Source: Maratus speciosus (lineage: Eukaryota; Arthropoda; Arachnida; Araneae; Salticidae). From it: DNA of 64,000 nucleotides. Below the pieces are notes generated by a model. It worked only from the letters and a program-made list of their open reading frames with translations. It ran no database searches and had not been told where the DNA came from. The stretch is taken from assembly GCA_963932465.1 (NCBI GenBank), contig OZ010794.1:447718502-447782501 (forward strand), in the 5' to 3' direction. This document shows, one piece after another, positions 10,985 to 21,602 of this stretch. A program made the translations under genes and the position numbers. Within the stretch, counting starts at the first letter, position 1. Every line of letters starts with the position of its first letter.

Positions 10985-11640
10985 ATCTTTTACTCATACT
11001 TTAAATACTCAAGATATGATAAACTACTCGGATATGCCAATCTCAAAACTTTCTTTTATCCTCATACATGTTAATACTTAAAAATTAGCTATCTCAGTGC
11101 CAAAATTAAATGACAACCTATGTCAATCATGAGGAATGTAAAGGATCTATTTATGTAAAAGTGTAACAGAATATGAAATTTCATTAAATTCTGTTCATTA
11201 CTTTTTGAGATAGAACTATCGCGAAAATCGTGCAAAATGCAGCATAGCAGCGCTACTTTTTGGTGATATACACACCAAAGTCTAATCAGCAACAACTTAT
11301 GTCAATGTATAACTGAAACTGAAGTTTGATGAAAATACGTTCGTTAGTTCTTGAGATACAGCTATTGTGGAAATCGGGGAAAATGCTGAATAACAGCGCC
11401 GACCTGTTGGGCAATTTACACCCAAAACTAATCAGAATCAATTTATATCAAGGTCTAACTGAATCTAAAGTTTTGTGAAATTTTGTACTTTAGTTCTTGA
11501 GATACAGCGCCCACAAAATATTTGTCCCATACCCCCAGGTTCAGGACATTCTAAAACGTATAAATGCGTTGAAAACCGGAAGTCGAAAATTTTCACGAAT
11601 CCAATACTTTCTTCTTGTAAAGATAGAAGAAAGTTAAAGT
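10985..11640 (+). repeat. 145-bp-unit dispersed repeat, copy C
   Basis: Three diverged units share GCAGCATAGCAGCGC, ATTTACACCAAAA and TTAGTTCTTGAGATA. They are followed by a terminal module (GCGCCCACAAAAT near 11507, GAAAATTTTCACGAATCCAA near 11584). The same order occurs twice at 58700-61020. No open frame is supported. The copies at 58.7-61 kb have five or six units before the terminal module, so unit number varies between copies. Confidence 0.8.
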
Positions 11641-11925
11641 ATAAAATCAAAAATATTTTTTTGTTGTTCTCGAAAGTCACGCGTAATTTTTTGACTATTT
11701 ATTTATTTCCCCCAAAATTTTAAAATTCTTCAAATACATTAATTTGGCGTGGCCCTGAACTCAAATTATGAAAACTTCACTGCCTATTTTTGTTGTTTGA
11801 TGGAAGACGCAAGCAAGTGAATTTATCAAAAGAAACATTTAATTTTTGATCTGTTTCTTTTTCAAGATGGGGTAACAGCACAGAAAAAACGAAACATTAT
11901 TTAAACTATCTTTTTAAGATTTCTA
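11641..11925 (+). repeat. Dispersed repeat with a relative at 56955-57260
   Basis: Shares, in the same order, CGTAATTTTTTGACT, TTTCCCCCAAAA, CAATTTGGC, a GAACTC-AATTATGAAAA block and AAGCAAGTGAATTTAT with 56955-57260. In both places it lies next to the 145-bp-unit family, so the two may be parts of one larger element. From 11926 to 12500 I see only AT-rich sequence and a short GT run (12475-12490). Confidence 0.55.
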
Positions 11926-12502
11926 AATTGCTTTCTCAACGTACAATCGTAAAATTAATATGAAAATATTGATTGATAAAAAAAAGCATATACATATTTA
12001 AATATTACTCTTCATTTTTTATTTATAATTTTTCTGTTTTTTACCTTTTTAAAATATATCACTGTTGAAGTTCCACAGCCATTTGACACATTTTGACGAA
12101 CGTTTATTGCGTGCACAATTAAATTGTTGTTTCAACTCATATGAAATTGTAAGAGTTAGGGAATATGTGCTTATTTCTCGTCAGCGGCGGCTGTCCAAAC
12201 GAAATGTGCCTTACAATTAACGCATTAATTTATAATTAAATTCTAAAAATATTGAAATGTTGTATTATCATCGGAAGCACACCTGGTGTACTCAATTTTT
12301 ATAATTTTAGCGTGTCAGGAAGTGGATTAAAAATGGATTACTAAATTCCATCTTTACATGCCAAAAACAGGTTGAGTTAAATAAGGGTGTAAAAACATCC
12401 TTCCAATTCAAATTTCATCACTTCTAAACTTTAAATAATTTAACATTTTACATCATTCAATAGTGGTAGTGGCGGTGTGTGTGTGTGTATGTGGGGGATG
12501 TA

Positions 12503-13531
12503 CAGTCGCGGAAAAAAAAAGTAAACACCCCCTACTAACTCCTCAACAAATTATCGTAGAAGAAAGTTACTGGTACCGAACGATTCGAAATAGTGTCTAC
12601 TTTTAAATGATGCATATAAAATTTGCTTAGGAGACCATCTATATTTTAAAACGAGTCATAACTTTGTTTTTTTCAATAGCAATGCACAATTCTGACAGCA
12701 TAAATGAACTCTACATCCTTCAATTAGCCTAAAAATAAATTTTTATGCAATTCGTATGATAAGTTTCCGAGAAACTATTTTAAAACAAGCGTATTTTAAA
12801 GGCTGTATCCAAATTGAAGCTCGGTACTCAATTGTTAACCGAGAGAGCCCCCTTCTTGATCAAGGCACCTTAAGCACTACTCAAGCAGTCAATGAAGCTT
12901 GTTAGACGACGGCATAAGAAATTTCAAAATATCTAGTCACTTCTATCATAGACCATAGACCTTAAACCATCATTTTTACCGTTTTTTAAGCATCATTTGA
13001 AAACTATTTCGAAGAAAAATGTGAAATTTTTGATTTTCATAAAGCCGGACTGAATAAATGTAAATCCATTAAAAAAAATTGTAGGTTGCAATTCATATTT
13101 TTTTAGAATATTAATTTCATAATTCATATCATAAAATTATAAAAATTGCAAATTCAGCGCACTTATGTTTGGGTACATTAGTATTATTGCTACACAAAAA
13201 ATTATCACATTAGGAGCATAATTTCAGGAGATAAATTACATTTTCATATTTTTATTTATAACAATGGAAGCACTATATTTTGAATGTTTATAATTCAAAA
13301 ACTTATCATTCAAATTACTTGAAATTTGGTGTCTAGGCATAGTTTGAACCGAAGATTTGAAATATCTCGTTAAAATTGGGTATTGCCATTGAAAAAAATG
13401 AGGTTTCGTTTTAATATGTAGATGGCCCCCTAAGCAAATTTTATATACCTCATTTAAAAGTGGACTTTAATTTCCAATCGTTCGGTACCAGTAACTTCCG
13501 TCTACGATAATTTGTTGCAGAGTTAGGTGTG

Positions 13532-13575
<44 letters not shown>

Positions 13576-13585
13576 CCAGCGACTG
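12503..13585. mobile_element. TA-target inverted-repeat element A (Tc1/mariner-like MITE)
   Basis: Starts CAGTCGCGGAAAAAAAAAGT and ends in CCAGCGACTG, flanked by TA (12501-12502 and 13586-13587). Inner terminal sequence includes AAGTAAACACCCCCTAC on the left and its inverse on the right; the arms pair for at least 170 bp. A run of about 37 T precedes the right terminus. There is no transposase frame. The TA duplication and TIR style fit Tc1/mariner-type MITEs. Confidence 0.8.
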
Positions 13586-13587
13586 TA

Positions 13588-13596
13588 CAGTCGTGG

Positions 13597-13627
<31 letters not shown>

Positions 13628-14865
13628 CACGTCCTACTAACTCTGCAACTAGTTATCGTAGAAGGCAGTTACAGGTACCAAACAATTGCAAATAAAGTCT
13701 ATTTTTAAGTGATGTATATAAAATTTGCTTAGGGTGCCCACTGCAAATCAAAATCAACCCAGACTTTTTTTTAATAGCAACACTCAATTTTGAAAATATA
13801 TTTTAAATCTTCTGTTCAAACTACGCCTAGAAACGTAATTTCAAGTCATTTGTATGATAAGTTTTTGAATTATAAACATTCAAAATTTAGAGCTCCTAAT
13901 GTTCAATTACATTTTCATATGTTTATTAATATCTCCTGAAATTATAATCCTAATGTGATAATTTTTTGTGTGGTTATAGTACTAAAAAACTCAAACACAA
14001 ATCCACGTTTGACACCATGAGTTCTACACTCTTCAATTGGCCGAGAAACAAATTTTCATGAAATTCGTACGATTAGCTTCAGAGAAATTATTTTATAATG
14101 AACATATTTTAGGGGCTACAGAATATTCCCTTCTATTAATGTATTGTTTCCTATCGATATGACCATTTTTCTCGCTTAATGTTTCTACTATTGCCAGCCC
14201 AAATACTTCAATAAAATGAGTAAAATACTTTTTGTTCAAATTATGCTGTTTTTCACATCATAGGCGGCCCCTTAAACCAACATTTTGACGTTTTTAAATC
14301 ATAATTAGTAAACTGCTTGGAATAAAAATTTGAAATTGAGAATTCGCATGGAGCATGACTTTATAAATATATCAAATGTTGTAGGTAGCAATTCATATAT
14401 ATATATTTTCAAATATTAATTTCATAAATCATTAACATTTTTAAAATTACGAATTCAATGTATTTATGTTTGGATTTTTTAGTATTATAACCACACACAA
14501 AATTATTACATTAGGGTTATAATTTCAGGAGATATTAAGAAAAATATGAAAATGTAATTTAATATTCGAAACTCTAAATTTTGAATGCTTATAATTCAAA
14601 AACTTATAACCCAAATGACTTTAAATTTCGTTTCTAGGCGTAGTTTGAACAAAAGATTTAAAATATAGCGTCAAAATTGGGTGTTGCCATTGAAAATAAC
14701 AAAGTTTGGTTTGGTTTAGATTTGTAGATGGTCCCCTAAGCAAATTTTATATGCACCATTTAAAAGTAGATTTTATTTCCAATCATTTGGTACCAATAAC
14801 TTTCTTCTATTATAATTAGTTGCAGAGTTAGTAGGGGGTGTTTACTTTTTTTCCCCCCACGACTC
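13588..14865. mobile_element. TA-target inverted-repeat element B, foldback form
   Basis: Starts CAGTCGTGGAAAAAA directly after the TA that ends element A, and ends CCCCACGACTC before TA at 14866-14867. Its arms (about 13588-13995 and 14470-14865) are inverted copies of about 400 bp, sharing AAATTTTATATGCACC-like and TAATTTCAGGAGATATTAA-like stretches. It is related to element A along both arms, so two members of one family sit side by side on a single shared TA. Confidence 0.8.
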
Positions 14866-15649
14866 TACTTTAAAATGAAATTTGTTTGAAAATTATAGCT
14901 AAATTTAGCCACCATTTTTTTTATTCAAAACAAATCTCAACAATGAACATTTATTTGCTAAGTGACAGATGAGTTGCCATGTTGCCAAATATGACAATTG
15001 ATTGCTCAGAATGAATTGGACTTTTCTTTCGACTTTTATTGAAGATTCAAGTTTTTTGTTGAAGATTACTTTCTGCAGTCTTCCGTAAATGATCCATCCA
15101 AGCGTTGCCATATGTCCTTTTAAAATGGATCTGAAACTAATTATTTAAAACATTTGCGCTAAATCACATTTGCTTAAATGCACCTTTTGGCTACAGACCC
15201 GATTACAGAAGACTAAACATAAGATCAGATTATCCATAAAATATGGAACTTTATCGTTAAATTTAAAATCTGTCAACGAAGAAAAACATTATTTTTTTAA
15301 ATTCCAGTCACTTTTGAACTTTAGTAGATCCATCTTCAGGCAATTCGGTTTTATTTTTTAACTCCTGTATGTTTTTCCCGGTAAAATGCACACTGTTCAC
15401 GATAAGTTTTTGTTTTCCTCATCAAAATCAGGCATGAAGTTAATTATGTACAAGGGCACGTTTTTTCACGATTAAATATTAGATATCAAAGGAAAGCGGC
15501 ATTTTCCCCCCATAAATGTGCATTTCTTTATTTTGAGGAATTCTATCGAATGCAACATATTTATGGTTTTGATTTATTTATTGACAAAAATTCATGATTT
15601 AATAATTTTAAAGAAAATTTAATTTTAATAATTAAAAAAAATATATAAA
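14866..15649. other. AT-rich sequence without a recognised gene
   Basis: The start (TTTAAAATGAAATTTGTTTGA near 14869) weakly resembles the core of the 8587/42860 repeat family. The rest has short stop-bounded frames only, with no RNA gene, TIR or tandem repeat that I can support. Confidence 0.4.
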
Positions 15650-15877
15650 TGGCCCTCGAGGTCTTCGAACCTCAATCCTATTGAACATGTTTGGGATGGT
15701 CTAGGAAGAGCCATTTCACAGCGTAACGCCCGTTCCAGGAGCCGCCAGCAGTTAAAAGCCACGCTTTTGGAATATTGTGCTTTGTTGTCACAAAGACTTA
15801 TTGACACCCTCATAAACAGTATGAGAGCTCGTTGTGAGGCTTGTATAGCAGTGTACGGTGGTCACACTTCATATTAG
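15650..15877 (+). pseudogene. Tc1-like transposase, C-terminal fragment
   Basis: A 75-codon open stretch ending in TAG reads WPSRSSNLNPIEHVWDGLGR at its start and CIAVYGGHTSY at its end. This is the signature C-terminus of Tc1-family transposases (consensus near PDLNPIEHVWD, then SM-R-C and GGHTxY). The glutamate of NPIE corresponds to the last residue of the catalytic DDE triad. Everything upstream (DNA-binding domains and both aspartates) is missing; the similarity stops abruptly at AT-rich sequence at 15649. It is a 5'-truncated, inactive copy. No frameshift is seen in the remaining part. Confidence 0.9.
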
Positions 15878-16102
15878 ACAGACTTTTCCCGAGATAAATG
15901 CTTTATCTCTGATTTATGATTTAACACTTTTTCATATACCCTGTATCTTAATTCACAATTAAAATCTTTTTCATATTGTTATGTTGCTATATTCTTTCTT
16001 CCATTATAATATACCTTTGTGCCAAATTTCGTAGCAAAACAGTGAATAGTTCATCAGTTATCACAGATTTTATGTTTGTGACCTTAATTTTGGACATGAG
16101 TG
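15878..16102 (+). mobile_element. 3' end of the truncated Tc1-like element
   Basis: After the transposase stop the sequence runs to GACCTTAATTTTGGACATGA followed by GTG and TATA at 16103. Its inverse, CACTCATGTCCAAAATTAAG, has the form of a Tc1-family terminus, which inserts at TA. The left terminus is absent, so no pair can be shown. Confidence 0.6.
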
Positions 16103-16185
16103 TATATGAAATCCTGCCTTAAAAGAAATCTAGAAAAGCTAGTTTAAATGCTTTTTTCTGAGCTTAAAAAACAATATATGTACTT

Positions 16186-16702
16186 GGGTGGTTCAATAAT
16201 TATTGTCCCTAATATATATAAAATATTTGTACTGTGATGGTTGATGTGGAATATCGAAGCCTAATCTTTTAAATGCCTATATGCTCAATTTTAGAACCGT
16301 AGCTGCTATATTAACATAGTTTTGGAGGGAGGGGTGAAGTTTTAAAGACCTATTTTGGGGGGAGTTTTAAAGGAGGTGGAGTTAGGGTGAAATGCTGGTT
16401 TGGAGTTTGAGGCTACATTTGTGACGGGGGATGAGATGTGGCTACATCACTATGATCCCGAGTCCAAACGACAATAGTTACGTCTCATCCACCGTCACAA
16501 ATCTAGCCCCATAAGCTAAAAATCAGCCTTTCACCCCCATTCTCCCCCTTTTACTCCTCCCGCCCAAACTATGTAAATATTGCAGATACGGTTCTGAAAT
16601 TGAGCATATAGGCATCTAAGACATTAGGCTTCAATATTCTACAACAACGATCGCAGTACAAATATTTTATATACACTAGTAAAAATAATTATTGAACCAC
16701 CC
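16186..16702. mobile_element. Foldback MITE with GGGTGGTTCAATAATTATT ends
   Basis: GGGTGGTTCAATAATTATT at 16186 is matched by AATAATTATTGAACCACCC ending at 16702. The two arms pair for about 240 bp each, including GCCTATATGCTCAATTT and TTTGTGACGG blocks, leaving a loop of only about 30 bp near 16450. The element is therefore almost a full palindrome. No coding potential. Confidence 0.85.
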
Positions 16703-16754
16703 TCGTATATATAAACTTTCTGTACAATTATACCATTGAAACAAATGAAAAATA

Positions 16755-17515
16755 CACCTAATATATAAAAATGAAAATTTGTATGTCTGTCTGTAATGCT
16801 ATACAAATCCACAGTTTGGAAGCCAGAATTGTGAAATGTTATGTACATGTGTATTAAAATGCGGCCGAGGCAACTAAAGCAATCCGGAATCGAAATAATT
16901 TATAGTTAACTTTTAATTAATAAAAAACCACCAATTTAAAAGCAATTTTCTATCAAATTTAACCGTTTTTCGTTATAGCAGCTGCTAACAATTAAAAATT
17001 CACAATAAAATCTTTTTTTTTAATGTTCAACCCGTAATCAACCGCGAGTTCTTTAACCAATGTGCGATATACATATTACGTACGCCACGCGGCAAATACT
17101 AGAAAGCTGTACCGGGTATTACGGTAATTCTTTTACCTCACATGCAAATAATTAGAGGTATACATATTACGTACGCCACGCTGCAATACAAAAAAAAAAA
17201 CCCACCGGATATTACGATATTTCTTTTGCCTCACATGCAAATAATTAGGGATTATTTAATTGCGCTTAGTTATTACAATAAAAAAAAATAAAGGCAAACC
17301 TTTTATCACAAACATCAACAAAACTTTTTATCCTATTTATTCCCTTATTCCAAAGATATCGTTTTATCGTCTGCTGCCATAGTAACATGATAAATTAAAT
17401 TTTTTTAATTAAATGAGCAGTAGTGAAAAATATTTTACTAAATTGAATAGTTATTTTTAATTTTGGTTTTAGAATTAAATTCATGAACTCCCGTGCATAG
17501 AACGGGTTAAACAGT
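16755..17515 (+). mobile_element. Helitron-like remnant (tentative)
   Basis: Begins ATATATAAAAATGAAAATTT and GTATGTCTGTCTGT, a start often seen in arthropod Helitron-like and related elements. It ends near 17495 with CCCGTGCATAGAACGGG, a small hairpin-like terminus. A clear CTRR end is not present, so the boundaries and the class are uncertain. Positions 17068-17158 and 17160-17248 are a direct duplication of about 92 bp sharing ATACATATTACGTACGCCAC and CTCACATGCAAATAATTA. Confidence 0.35.
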
Positions 17516-17961
17516 TAACGCGATTTAAGGTGGATTTATTTAAAACTATCTATCAAACGAAAACCAAAGCGGTGAATTTTCACTAATCGGCGCTCACACC
17601 AAATTAAAATATTTTAACGGCAATATTTTGGAACTACAGTCATGGAATTGGTTGTCATTTTAAAGATATGCACTGAATGCTTATGAGTTTTTATAAACTA
17701 GATTTATTTTTATTAAAACTGCTATCAAAATAAACATTTTTATCTATTAGCCTTGTACACAGCACTATTAGAAAGTATTAAAAAAATACTTGAACTATTT
17801 ACGCAATGCAGAAAAAAGTTAAAATATAGCTTTACCATTTACCAATTTCGCATCCTATTTAGTAAAATATAGTTATGTAACATTTTTGAGGTTTAAAATT
17901 GTTCTTGTTAGGAATATATTAACATTTAACTGATGTCACAGAAATTGTCACATAACTAGTG

Positions 17962-17986
17962 TGAAGCGGTCTGTGAGACCGCTTCA
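17962..17986. repeat. Perfect 11-bp hairpin
   Basis: TGAAGCGGTCT, loop GTG, AGACCGCTTCA. The stem is far more GC-rich than its surroundings. It could be the terminal hairpin of a decayed transposon. The flanks 17516-18570 show no gene; a poly-T run lies at 18411-18430. Confidence 0.6.
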
Positions 17987-18589
17987 TCGAAAGATGAATA
18001 AAAGCCGGGATTAACTCATAGGATGTTGTTTTTGTACTAAACTTTTTCTACAGGAGTGTTATAATTAAAATTCACCTATTCAAAAGTCTCTGGTGTTAGT
18101 ACTAAAGTTCCATACGAACCAAAATTTCATTAGTGCTTGTAGATAAGCTGAAATTTGCAAGTTAAACTATGAAAATTGAATGTGAGACCGGTAACATCAG
18201 TTAAAGGTTAAATTAAGGGAAAACGAAGAAAAAATTAAATGTTTTCAGGAAAAAAATGCTTGTTTCGTGAGTAAAATATTTGTGGTTTTGCGTTTTCTCT
18301 GTCTAGCTAGCTCCTTACACAGCTTTTAAAAATAACTACAGTGGGAATATATATATATAATATAATATAAAGATTGAAATATTTTAGCTGACAGTAACAG
18401 TAGTAGTAGATTTTTTTTTTTTTTTTTTTTGTAATATATGTTCTCAATCAAGCTTGCTTATTTAAATGGTTTTGTTTTAAAATCAAAATAATTTATTTTA
18501 ATAAACGATATTTGATTATCTGGTAACACATTGTGATACTCTTGTTTAGTAATAATACAATTCACTTAATCTTATATTATAATACGAGC

Positions 18590-19045
18590 AAAAATTGTGT
18601 GTGTGTGTGTAGTGTATGTAAATTTTATCTTAAAAACGGCTCTAACGATTTTGACTAAATTTTGTATTTTAATATTTTCGGGCACGAGAAGACCATTGGG
18701 CTAGGTCATGTGTTCGAGAAAATTAGATTAGTGTGTCATAATGTGTCAGGATCAAGATAATTACATATAAAAAACGGCTCAATCGATTTTGACTGAATTT
18801 TATATTCAACCGTTTTGGGGCACGAGAAAACTATTGGGCTAGGTCTCATGTTAGAGAAATTTTCATTAAAGGGTCTTTTGGGGTCACTTCTGGTCAAGCT
18901 AATTTTATCTAAAATACGGCTCTAACGATTTTGACTAAATTTTGTAATCTACTGTTTTTGATCACGAGAGGACCAATGAGCTAAATCACATGTTAGAGAA
19001 AATTCGATTAGTTGGTCATTTTTGGGTCACTGTGGGTCAAGCGAA
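18590..19045 (+). repeat. Three tandem units of about 140 bp
   Basis: AAAACGGCTCTAACGATTTT and GACTAAATTTT recur at 18633, 18771 and 18913, each followed by GGGCACGAGA-like and TTGGGCTAGGTC-like words, then GGTCA. A GT run (18597-18611) precedes the array. Such blocks are common inside Helitron-like elements, but termini are not visible here. Confidence 0.65.
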
Positions 19046-19066
19046 GTTTAACGGCTTTAACGGCTT

Positions 19067-19518
19067 TTAATATCCTCCATTGCTTGTCCGACCCCGACCA
19101 ACCACATACAAGGCCAGTTCATGACTTTTAAAACGTCACATGTAGTGGATCATCTTCACACGGCGATTGACAAAAAACTCAGGCGCATCGCTTTGTACCA
19201 ATCACCGTGTAAATATAATACACTCTGTGGTACGTTTTAAACTGGCCTTGTATGTTGTTGGTCGCGGCCCGATACGTCCTGCGAATAATGGAGGATATTC
19301 CAAATATGGGTTCGAGGCTAAAAAAAGTCACGTGATACCGGTAATTTACCCAAAGAACTTCTAACTGATAACAAGGGAAGATACTACTGCTTTGCCTCAT
19401 AAACTGTTTCATTGGCTAGCGGGGATTTACACTACACGTCTACGGAGCCTTCCCTTCTTTACGCTAGAAGTTTTTACCTTGACCACGTGATCAAAACGAA
19501 AATGGAATATCCTCCATT
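19067..19518. mobile_element. Inverted-repeat element(s) with ATATCCTCCATT ends
   Basis: Arms 19067-19137 and 19232-19301 are inverted copies sharing ACATACAAGGCCAGTT and TTTTAAAACGT, bounded by AATATCCTCCATT and AATGGAGGATATT. A third copy of the end, GGAATATCCTCCATT, lies at 19504-19518. Either one element carries an extra internal end, or two related elements share the middle terminus at 19287-19301. Confidence 0.65.
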
Positions 19519-19554
19519 AAGTCTATTTCCGGCCTGGCATAATTATGTAGAATA

Positions 19555-19862
19555 ACATGCAAGTCTGATCTCAACTTGGCACGAATTTGCTGAAAAAATT
19601 AAGCTTTTGCTCAGACATAGTGTAGTTGTCCCATGTCGCTACGCTAGACATGTATTCCTGTATCGATGTTGTCGAGATATCATCGGTTCGTGGAGCACAT
19701 TTATATTTATTTTCGTCTCAGTCACGTCCATTGAAAATTGTTCATATTTTATCAGCTTAGTTTGAACTTTTTTATATCGGGCCGGTCTGTTAAAAAAATT
19801 GTCTTTATTCCTCCGGCCCGCGGAACGGGCTGAGTACGGGCTTTGGGCCAGTACAGACCTCT
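19555..19862 (+). mobile_element. 3' fragment of the GGCCCG-type hAT family
   Basis: Runs parallel to 34290-34706 of the element at 33244-34707, sharing GATGTTGT and TTTATATCGGGCCG and ending in AGTACAGACCTCT. The left part of the element is missing. It shows that the 33244 family has more than one copy here. Confidence 0.6.
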
Positions 19863-20037
19863 GCCCTGCTTATTGAAATGTTGGACAGACCTGCTGTAGA
19901 CCCCCGATTATCCGAATACACAGGACTAGGAATATGCTGGAAAATCGAAAATCGCCAGATAATCGCGAGGACATTTTCCGACTCATTTTTAATAGTACAA
20001 GAATTAAACTATAATTAAAATTACTATAAATTAAATA

Positions 20038-20490
20038 CCGGCTGTCCCAAAAAGGACCGACTGATTTTAAAATTCAATAACTTCCAAACGGTGACAGATA
20101 TTAAAAATATTCTTGCAGGAGGGTTATGCATAAAGTCAAAAGATTTTTTACAGTGATTTTCGATTTTAGTTCGAATTACAAACAATAGATGGCGCTGCGA
20201 TCAATAGAGGCTAAATTCAGGCTCGATTTTTGGTACTTCGTGGCCCGGATAATACATTTCCATCTCCTTTTTCTGCATGGAACAACAGAAAGGACCAAAA
20301 ATTGAGCCTGTATTTAGCGACTATTGCTTACAGCGCCATCTATTGTTTGTAATTCGAACTAAAATCGAAAATCACTGTAATAAAACTTTTGACTTTATGC
20401 ATAACCCTCCTGCAAGAATTTTTTAAATATCTGTCACCGTTTGGAAGTTATTGAATTTAAAAATCAGTCGGTCCTTTTTGGGACACCCGG
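20038..20490. mobile_element. Palindromic MITE with TA duplication
   Basis: Bounded by TA at 20036-20037 and 20491-20492. The ends, CCGGCTGTCCCAAAAAGGAC and its near-perfect inverse GTCCTTTTTGGGACACCCGG, start arms of about 200 bp each, including ACAATAGATGGCGCTG and CAGCGCCATCTATTGT. The loop is only about 50 bp. Arm divergence is low, suggesting a fairly recent insertion or repair between the arms. The TA target fits a Tc1/mariner-type MITE. Confidence 0.85.
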
Positions 20491-20492
20491 TA

Positions 20493-21342
20493 GCTTCTCC
20501 TATAAAATCCTATAAATAAAATAATTATATGTTGTTAAAAAAAGAAATTTTATAAATAAAGCTGATTTCAGGAATAAATTCTGTTATTAGAATTTTCTAT
20601 TTTATTTTTTACTTTTTTTTTTTTATTTTAACAAAAAGAAACATTTTTGTGATAAAAAGAAAATAGAATACTTTGGGTGTTTGTTGGTTACCATTCCTCT
20701 GGGTTAGCAGAATTTAATGAGTCATTTTAAATTATTCTACTCACATTTTTTTAATTATTTAATAAATTAATAACATATTGAATTTTTTTATCAATATTTT
20801 AATCCCTTAAAGATTTTTTATGTAATTAACATGAACTTCTATATTTAAAATGTTTTTATCATTATTATTTCTGCATTCAGCGATTTTAATAAAGAGTCAA
20901 CCACATATCTTTTCATTGCGAGTTTTCTTTTTTTATATTGTCCGTTGCTGTAATATATATTTAAAAAAATTAAAATTCCTTTTATTCCGCTTTTATCTTT
21001 TGTCTTTTACATACGAAAGATGAAAAAATGTAAAACATGGAATTGTGTGATTGTATATAGCTTTGCCTTGAACACAATGGATTAAATGTATCATTCAAGT
21101 GATTCATCATTCCTCACCCCTCCTCTCTCCCTCTCTTTGTTGACATCAAGCCATCAGGCGTATATGTTTGAAGAAAATGGATGTAAATGCATACTGGAGC
21201 AGGAGAAAGGTTGATAAATGCAGAGACATATATTTCAGAGAAAGAAAAAAAAATGATATTGTAGAATACAGTAGATAGATATTATTATAAGAGTGTGACT
21301 ACTATTATTGACGGATTATGGCACACTTTTCAACATTATGAG
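20493..21342. other. AT-rich sequence without a recognised feature
   Basis: No gene, TIR or tandem repeat that I can support; only A/T-rich runs and a short CTC-rich stretch near 21118-21140. Confidence 0.4.
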
Positions 21343-21602
21343 CTTATACACAGGGACCGATTTACAAAATTTGGGGACCTCGGGCACAGATGCTTACTGG
21401 GGACCCCTTTGCAATGATGCTTACAGGGGGATTGAATATAATACATATATATATTGAAAGAGGTACTTACTAAAATGACTGCTATTGACTTTAATAATTA
21501 CTTTAAAATATCTATTAAAAATTAAATTTGATAATCATTATTTACTTTTAAATAATTATTTCACAGTTATGAAATTTAAATGAATAGAGGTTTTATAATA
21601 AA

